Assembly (NCBI RefSeq): GCF_964026435.1
Contig: NZ_OZ032147.1
Coordinates: 1,178,001 to 1,242,000, forward strand
Direction: 5' to 3'
DNA from: Rickettsia endosymbiont of Gonocerus acuteangulatus
GTDB lineage: Bacteria; Pseudomonadota; Alphaproteobacteria; Rickettsiales; Rickettsiaceae
DNA length: 64,000 bases
Below the pieces are notes generated by a model that had not been told where the DNA came from, did not search any database, and worked only from the letters and a program-made list of their open reading frames with translations. This document shows positions 58,263 through 64,000 of the stretch, one piece after another (within the stretch, counting starts at the first letter, position 1; every line of letters begins with the position of its first letter). Both the position numbers and the translations under genes were made by a program.

Positions 58263-59103
58263 TTTAGTTATATAATCTGTATCTAATTTAGATAATAATG
58301 TTTCTGTGACCTGCTTATTTTTTGCAACATCTAAGTTATTAATCCCTTTTTGTACTGATTCAAACGACTTAATAGTATGATTAGTTTCATAAGTAAATTT
58401 AAGGATATTTTCATCAGTCACCTTTTTCTCATCTAAAACGCATACATTTTTAACGTTAGCTCCATCTTTACCAAAAAAATCGCTAGCATTTTTAGTAATT
58501 TGCCGCACTAATGGATCTAATAATTTTTCATTTTTTAGCAAAGCCGAAACTGTATCTTGCGATATTTCTACATATTTATTTATTTTATTTATAAGAGCGT
58601 CTTTTTCATCTTTAAATATTGGCTGATTTTCTTTAGCAAAATTAGCGTACATAAATATACGGTTTTTTACACGCTCCTTTACAAGATTATCTACATTTTT
58701 TTGACTTGATAACTCTGCTTCTAACTGCTTAGGAAGCTTTTCCATCTTTTCTTTAATTCCTTTAAAAGCTTTAGGATTATAACCTTCTTTCTCCCATTTT
58801 GTTATTTGCTCGTTGTTATTTTTTATAGTTGCAATAATACTTTTAACATCATTTTTTGCATTAGGCTTAGAAGATATATTTTATTTTTAGGGTCATCCGG
58901 ATCAGAATATATTAGATTTTCAATTGTTTTTTACATCAGGATCATTTACATTAATTTCTTTTTTTTTTAAACCCCTCGTTAATTAACCCCTGTACTAAAT
59001 AGTTTTTTGTTTCTTTTAGGTCGTTTCTTAATAATTGTATTAAATCACTTTCTTTATCTTTACTCCTAACCTCATGCTGTGCTTCTTGTAACTTTATAGC
59101 CAT
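58263..59103 (-). pseudogene. unrecognised helical protein, two frameshifts, 3' end cut by IS630
   Basis: Begins MAIKLQEAQHEVRSKDKESD at 59103. Shifts near 58930 (VKNN-stop; the next frame gives IENLIYSDPDDPKNK) and near 58880 lead into the long frame SSKPNAKNDVKSIIATIKNN, then EKMEKLPKQLEAELSSQ. It ends DTDYITK at the IS630 border. About 280 codons in all, charged and helical, with no signal or membrane segment. It resembles the neighbouring gene in style. Not recognised. Confidence 0.6.
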
Positions 59104-59295
59104 ATGTTACCTATTATTAAAACATTTGATATATTAGATATCAAAATTCCATAATTTACAACTTTTTTATCTTTTGATAAAAATATTTAAAAAATTAACG
59201 ATGTAAAATAACTAAGATAGGTTCTATGAAGATTTCTAATACATATCCCATTTAAGGTATTTTTAGAAATCTTCATAGCTTGGAAAGAAAGCTAA

Positions 59296-60678
59296 TTAAA
59301 GACCAGGTCCTCTTGTTCTTACTTTCTGATTCTCTTGATGAATATCAGGTTTATCTTTTGAAGATGTTTGAGATTGGTTGGCAAATAATAATTTATCAAA
59401 TATTTCAGGATTTGCTTTTCTTATTTCAACTAAATTAAGATTAGGATTAGGATTATTAACTTCTTTCGGCTCAACAGTTTTATTCATTAATTTTGTTAAG
59501 CTAGCAGCAATTTGTTCATTTGTTAAAGCATTTGAAAAGATTTTATTATCAATTTCTTTTTTTACATGTTCATCACTTAACGCTGCATATTTATTTACTG
59601 ATTGTTCTAATCTTTCCTCTAAATAATCTTTACCTGTAAAAATTGACTTAAACTTTTCCCATAGAGAAGTGCCTTTGTCATTAATTTCTTTTAGCTCCGA
59701 GACTATTTTATTACTATTTTCAGTCAGATAAGCAGAATCTAAATTCTTTAAAATTGTTCCTGTTTTTTCAATAAGTTTTTCATTGGTACTCTCATATAAA
59801 GGAGCAAAAAGCCTAACCATAGGCTCTAACATTTTACTTTCGCGAGTATTTTTATCTAACCTTTCTGTCAGTTGATTTATCGAATCTTCTGCTGCTTTAG
59901 AAATTTCTTTTCTATCCATTTCCGATTCTGTGTATGTTTTTTTATTTTTTTGCCCACTTTGAATAAATTCCTTACATTGCTGCAATTTTTGTTGTGAGAA
60001 AGAATTAGGTAATTTTTTTACAACTGCATCTAGCAGTTTTTCAGTATATACTTTTGCAGGAATCTTATTATTGCTCACTTCAACTAATGATTCATTAATT
60101 GCATTTGTTAAAGTATTTATATCTTGATCATTAAATTCATTTAGTACAGGTTTCATTGATACTAAATCTAAACTTACCCTAAATCCTTTTAAATTACCTT
60201 CAATTTTTGCAGCATAAAGTTTAATTTTATCTCTATTTTGCTTTGTAGTTATTGCAGCATTTTGTTTTGCATTTTCATTTATGCTATCAACAAAATCTTG
60301 AATTTTCTCTTCTTTAAGATAGGATCTTATAAGATCATAACCTAAATCTAATGCTCCACCAAAATTTTGTATATATTGAAGCGGTTGATCAAAAAAAGAA
60401 AGATCTTTAGGTACTAATGACTGATATTGATCAAACTTTCTAATTACTCCTGTAATATCGTTGATTTTATTATTTACTATATTTCTATTTGATGATTGCT
60501 GGTTCTGATCATCAATTTTTAAATTTTTTTTCTCTTCAATCTCATTAATTTTTTTATCAGCTACGTCTTTTTTTGGTAATTGCTGAGTTCGATCATCAAT
60601 ATTTAAATCCTTTTCTTGAATATCCGTTATGTCTTTCAGTTGCTGAACTCTGTCATCAACTTTCAAATTATCTGTCAT
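59296..60678 (-). CDS. unrecognised 460-aa protein with N-terminal repeats
   Basis: Three imperfect repeats of about 25-30 residues open the protein: LKVDDRVQQL, LNIDDRTQQL and LKIDDQNQQS, each followed by Asp/Ile-rich linkers (TDIQEKD, INEIEEK, INDITGV). The remaining 390 residues are charged and helical (DKNTRESKMLEPMVRLFAP, LYESTNEKLIEKTGTIL) and end KVRTRGPGL. No signal peptide or membrane helix. It is intact next to many broken genes, which argues for use. Function unknown; repeats plus helical body suit a secreted effector or scaffold. Confidence 0.7.
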   Translation of the reverse strand: MTDNLKVDDRVQQLKDITDIQEKDLNIDDRTQQLPKKDVADKKINEIEEKKNLKIDDQNQQSSNRNIVNNKINDITGVIRKFDQYQSLVPKDLSFFDQPLQYIQNFGGALDLGYDLIRSYLKEEKIQDFVDSINENAKQNAAITTKQNRDKIKLYAAKIEGNLKGFRVSLDLVSMKPVLNEFNDQDINTLTNAINESLVEVSNNKIPAKVYTEKLLDAVVKKLPNSFSQQKLQQCKEFIQSGQKNKKTYTESEMDRKEISKAAEDSINQLTERLDKNTRESKMLEPMVRLFAPLYESTNEKLIEKTGTILKNLDSAYLTENSNKIVSELKEINDKGTSLWEKFKSIFTGKDYLEERLEQSVNKYAALSDEHVKKEIDNKIFSNALTNEQIAASLTKLMNKTVEPKEVNNPNPNLNLVEIRKANPEIFDKLLFANQSQTSSKDKPDIHQENQKVRTRGPGL

Positions 60679-60763
60679 ATTATTCCTTTTTTAATTTATT
60701 TTAAATAATAATAAACATTAAAAAAAATGCCAAATTAATTTTAAATTCTAGAAAAAAAATTAG

Positions 60764-62725
60764 TTAAAATTTGTAAAAAGAATCGTATTTTTTTATAGAA
60801 GATGTGCGGATAATAATTTCCTCTGGGATTTCAGCTAAGAACCTTGATGGGTATGATCTGACTATTTCGTAGAATATTTTACGGCTTTCAGCATGGGTAA
60901 TGTAAAGCTCTTTTTTAGCTCTAGTAATACCAACATAAGCAATGCGGCGTTCTTCTTCCAAACCTTTTTCACCCTCTTCATCTAAAGATCTTTGAGACGG
61001 AAATACCCCCTCTTCCCAACCTGGCAAAAATACTACATCAAACTCAAGCCCTTTAGCACCATGTAGAGTCATTATTGTTACAGAACCACCATAATTGGTT
61101 TCTAAAACTTCATTTTCCATAACTAAGCTAGAATGCTCAATAAAATCATGAATATCGTTAAACTCAGCAATAGCTCTTAGCATTTCGTTGATATTCTCGA
61201 TCCTGCTTAAAGCTTCTTCAGTTTTCTCTTCCTGAAGCATTTCTAAATATCCGGAATCATCGAGTATTGCTTTAGTTACATTTATTGGAGCATCAAAGCT
61301 AAATCTTTCATGCCAATTGCTAATTTTGGTAACTAAATCTTTCAAAGTTTCATAGGATTTTGTTTTTATCTCACCATCCTCTAGCATTTCTTTAATAGCA
61401 GCGAAATTAGAGATATTTTTTTCTATAGCATATGTTTTAATTTTATTTAACGTTACTGCCCCTATTGCTCTTTTCGGTACGTTAATAATACGCTCTAATG
61501 CTAAATTATCATTTTGGTTTAAAGCGATACGGATATAAGCCAGCACATCCCTAATCTCCATACGTTCATAGAACCGCAAACCGCCGATAATTTTATAAGG
61601 CATAGCACTATTTATAAAGGCTTCTTCAAAGCTTCTAGTTTGAAACCCTGCTCTTACTAATATAGCAATATTCCCTGCACTATATCTTCCCTCTCGCACT
61701 AACCTAGCTATTTCGGAGGCAATATATCTTGCTTCTTCTTTATCATTCCAGCAAGATATAATTTTGATCTTTTCGCCGCTTTCCTTATCAGTCCATAAGA
61801 TTTTGCCATGACGATTTTTATTGTTATTAATGACATTTGAAGCAGCCGCAAGAATTGGAAGAGTTGATCTATAATTCTGCTCTAACTTAATAATTGTGGC
61901 ATTTAAAAAATCTTTTTCAAAACGTAATATATTGCCTACTTCTGCACCACGCCAACCATAAATAGACTGGTCGTCGTCACCAACGCAGCAGATATTTTTA
62001 CTTAAGCTCGCAAGCATTCTTGCCCACAAATATTGCACGACATTAGTATCTTGATACTCATCAATTAAAATATAACGATATTTTTCTTGATAATGTTTTA
62101 ATATCTCATGGTTTTTAATGAAAAGCTCATTATTATAAAGCAGTAAATCCCCAAAATCCACTACGTTAGAGATCAGTAAATTTTGCTGATATTCTTCATA
62201 AACAAGTTTTGCTACACGTTGCAAAGGTAAATTAGTATCAGAACTTGATAACTTATTTGGCAATAAACCTTGATCTTTCCAACGTGAAATTACGATATGT
62301 ATTAGTTTAGGAGCATATTTTTTAGTATCGATGTTTTTAAGCTTTACTATATCCTTGATTAATCTTAGTTGATCATCTTGGCTAATAATAGTGAATCTGC
62401 TATTTAAACTAAGATTTAAATGCTCTATTTGATCACGCAATATCCTTGCTGCCATTGAGTGGAAAGTACCAATATTAAGACCGTAAGAGCTAACCAAATT
62501 ATGGACTCTTTCCTGCATCTCTTTTGCTGCTTTATTCGTGAAAGTAACAGCTAAAATATTTTGCGGGGATGCTAAATTTTGATGAATAATATTTGCAATT
62601 CTTGAGGTTAGTACTTTCGTCTTACCAGTTCCTGCTCCTGCAAGCAAAAGAAGAGGTCCTTCGGTATGAAGAACTGCTTTTTGCTGCTGCTCATTTAATG
62701 AATGTAAGAAGTCTTGATTTGGCAT
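60764..62725 (-). CDS. uvrD: UvrD/PcrA-type DNA helicase
   Basis: 653 aa superfamily 1A helicase. Motifs in order: NEQQQKAV (Q motif), [13 protein letters not shown] (I), [12 protein letters not shown] (Ia), [10 protein letters not shown] (II), [15 protein letters not shown] (III), LEQNYRST (IV), [16 protein letters not shown] (V) and [15 protein letters not shown] (VI). A 3'-5' helicase in nucleotide excision repair, mismatch repair or removal of RecA. The short C-terminus lacks a clear Tudor tail, as in other Rickettsia members. Intact. Confidence 0.94.
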   Translation of the reverse strand: MPNQDFLHSLNEQQQKAVLHTEGPLLLLAGAGTGKTKVLTSRIANIIHQNLASPQNILAVTFTNKAAKEMQERVHNLVSSYGLNIGTFHSMAARILRDQIEHLNLSLNSRFTIISQDDQLRLIKDIVKLKNIDTKKYAPKLIHIVISRWKDQGLLPNKLSSSDTNLPLQRVAKLVYEEYQQNLLISNVVDFGDLLLYNNELFIKNHEILKHYQEKYRYILIDEYQDTNVVQYLWARMLASLSKNICCVGDDDQSIYGWRGAEVGNILRFEKDFLNATIIKLEQNYRSTLPILAAASNVINNNKNRHGKILWTDKESGEKIKIISCWNDKEEARYIASEIARLVREGRYSAGNIAILVRAGFQTRSFEEAFINSAMPYKIIGGLRFYERMEIRDVLAYIRIALNQNDNLALERIINVPKRAIGAVTLNKIKTYAIEKNISNFAAIKEMLEDGEIKTKSYETLKDLVTKISNWHERFSFDAPINVTKAILDDSGYLEMLQEEKTEEALSRIENINEMLRAIAEFNDIHDFIEHSSLVMENEVLETNYGGSVTIMTLHGAKGLEFDVVFLPGWEEGVFPSQRSLDEEGEKGLEEERRIAYVGITRAKKELYITHAESRKIFYEIVRSYPSRFLAEIPEEIIIRTSSIKKYDSFYKF

Positions 62726-62783
62726 ATTATGGATATATTGGTTGTGTGGATGTCAATCCCATGGCTTGAAAAAAGCTTTTATT

Positions 62784-62900
62784 GTCATTCCGTTGATCGC
62801 AGGAATCTAGAAAAAATAAACATAAAAACATTAAGCCTTTAAAATTATAAAACTCGATTTCTCTCGCTTTATGCTGGATTCCTGCTTTTGCAGGAATGAC
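62784..62900. repeat. 117-bp palindromic repeat (GTCATTCCCGCG type)
   Basis: GTCATTCCGTTGATCGCAGGAATC ... GGATTCCTGCTTTTGCAGGAATGAC. Same family as 15765. The 69-codon frame across it (VIPAKAGIQ) is repeat-derived. Confidence 0.9.
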
Positions 62901-62942
62901 ACCATAGAATAATACCCCTATTTCTGCTTTTATCAATAAAAA

Positions 62943-63788
62943 TTATCTAATTCTTTTAAGGTTTTTTAGAATATAAGAAAGGGTAATGATAGGATTACAA
63001 ATTATTATTTTTAATAATTTGAGATAAGAATTTAAATTTTTATCTTCAATAAACCAGCTATATAAATCATCTATAGGCTTAATCTTATCAGGAATAGTAT
63101 ATTTATCTTTAAATAATTCTTTCAAAGCTCTTTTAGCTTTTTGGGCTTCTGCTTTTCGTTCAGTTGTTAAGCTCTGATTATGCACCATATAAAAATACAA
63201 CGACTCTGGTATATGAGCAAATTTTGTAACAAGCCCAAACCGAAGCCAATATTCATAATCATCAACTAAATGCATGTTTTCGTTATATCCTCCTACCATC
63301 TTTGCTATATCCGCCCTATATAGAAAGCATGCCCCGACACAATCACGAATAGGTAGAAATTCTGGAGGTTCTTGGTGCATTCTGCTACCCACTTTACCAT
63401 GCTCATCAATTAAAGTATAATCGGTATAAACAAGCCCAATATCTGGTGAATTATCTAAAACATCATTCATTTTTGCTAAAGCATTTTCATGCAAAAGATT
63501 ATCATCGGAAGTCCAAGTAAAATACTGCCCCCTAGCCTCCTTAAAAGCAATATTAAGACTAGCTGGCAATCTTTTATTAGGCTCATTTCTTATTACTTTG
63601 ATACGCTGATCCTGCTTTGCATATTCCTTTGCTATTTCAAAGCTTTTATCTTTAGAGCAGTCATCGATTATAATAAGCTCAAAATCTGTAAATGTTTGAT
63701 TAAGGCAGCTTTCAATAGCTTTCGGCAATAACTTCTCTCTGTTATAAACCGGTAAAACTATTGATATTTTTGGAGAATTATTATTCAT
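62943..63788 (-). CDS. family 2 glycosyltransferase
   Basis: 281 aa GT-A fold. ISIVLPVYNREKLLPKAIES (nucleotide-binding strand), LIIIDDCSKDKSFEI, FTWTSDDNLLHENAL (DxD-like metal site) and VDDYEYWLRFG (catalytic acid region) are all in the expected order. It transfers a sugar from a nucleotide donor, probably for O-antigen or surface polysaccharide. The C-terminus has a hydrophobic stretch (LLKIIICNPIITLSYILKNL) that may associate with the membrane. Intact. Confidence 0.9.
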   Translation of the reverse strand: MNNNSPKISIVLPVYNREKLLPKAIESCLNQTFTDFELIIIDDCSKDKSFEIAKEYAKQDQRIKVIRNEPNKRLPASLNIAFKEARGQYFTWTSDDNLLHENALAKMNDVLDNSPDIGLVYTDYTLIDEHGKVGSRMHQEPPEFLPIRDCVGACFLYRADIAKMVGGYNENMHLVDDYEYWLRFGLVTKFAHIPESLYFYMVHNQSLTTERKAEAQKAKRALKELFKDKYTIPDKIKPIDDLYSWFIEDKNLNSYLKLLKIIICNPIITLSYILKNLKRIR

Positions 63789-63830
63789 ATATTTTGATTT
63801 TTATTATTATGTCATCTCATCATCCATAAT

Positions 63831-63947
63831 GTCATTCCTAGCAATGGCGAGAATCCAGTAATAAAAACACAAATACAACAAGTTTTTAAAATTAAAAGCT
63901 CGATGTATCTCGCTTTATGCTGGATTCCCGCCGTTGCTGGGAATGAC
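63831..63947. repeat. 117-bp palindromic repeat (GTCATTCCCGCG type)
   Basis: GTCATTCCTAGCAATGGCGAGAATCC ... GGATTCCCGCCGTTGCTGGGAATGAC. Fourth copy of this family, upstream of the glycosyltransferase. Confidence 0.9.
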
Positions 63948-64000
63948 ACAAAAATTCGTGTAACTCATGACGTTTTTAATCTTAACCATACCAAGGAGCA

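Noticed and set aside
62727-62936. 69-codon minus-strand frame containing VIPAKAGIQ
   Set aside because: That peptide is the translation of the 117-bp palindromic repeat family seen at four places; not a gene.
1-64000. CRISPR array
   Set aside because: No regularly spaced short direct repeats were seen. The repeated units are IS ends, MITEs, TPR codons and palindromic elements.

Overview
The window looks like the chromosome of an insertion-sequence-rich Rickettsia, of the type seen in tick endosymbionts such as R. buchneri/REIS or R. peacockii. That identification is inference. It rests on very high A+T, Rickettsia-type housekeeping genes (htpG, hemA, a long-form rplS, trmD, long HPF, a FadB-like fusion), Rickettsia-type intergenic palindromes of about 115 bp, and the remains of an F-type conjugative island with a tyrosine integrase beside a tRNA-Val end. 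Six mobile-DNA families account for a large part of the window: IS630 (two subfamilies), IS21, an IS701-like element of about 1110 bp, IS200/IS605, IS30, and a 125-bp MITE with the same 16-bp ends as the IS701-like element. Many copies sit inside other copies.

Layout. 1-1300: the end of an MFS transporter gene, a small unknown gene and tRNA-Arg. 1450-11700: heavily broken accessory DNA, with a secreted cysteine-peptidase-like gene cut by IS630, an IS21, and a large NB-ARC/TPR (NLR-like) gene broken by IS630, MITE, IS701-like and IS200 insertions. 11668-13290: an intact lipase-like gene directly upstream of, and overlapping, the NB-ARC gene. 13300-17200: DUF167, htpG and hemA. 17400-22000: IS-shattered DNA with pseudogenes for a methyltransferase, a GNAT acetyltransferase and an ankyrin protein. 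22200-24350: FadB-like gene. 24600-28640: a comF tail, IS30 carrying IS630, a pta fragment and an IS701-like copy. 28650-33560: two unrecognised, frameshifted effector-like genes around a frameshifted comF. 33980-35400: rplS, trmD and an AbrB-type gene. 35500-37450: IS debris with an acetate kinase start. 37640-46650: ubiquinone monooxygenase, MrpF-like protein, ankyrin protein, tRNA-Asp and a decayed second copy, hpf, a gamma-carbonic-anhydrase-like gene, an Rpn pseudogene, a glutamine-synthetase-like gene, and a PgeF-deformylase fusion. 46790-51190: the most deeply nested IS cluster. 51190-57170: conjugative island remnant (winged-helix gene, tRNA-Val end, integrase with one nonsense codon, traL-traE-traK-pilin-traB). 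58260-63790: two unrecognised large proteins, a UvrD/PcrA helicase and a family 2 glycosyltransferase.

Three things deserve most attention. First, the lipase plus NB-ARC plus TPR cassette has the domain logic of a split NLR/STAND effector system, although this copy is decayed (the Walker A lysine is Met and several insertions interrupt it). Second, a PgeF (YfiH) domain is fused to a peptide-deformylase domain that has lost the metal cysteine, the second metal histidine and the conserved glutamine. Third, the MITE insertions mostly show clean 4-bp duplications while the larger IS701-like copies show none, so the large copies look like recombination junctions. IS30 ends likewise border broken pieces of pta, ackA and comF.
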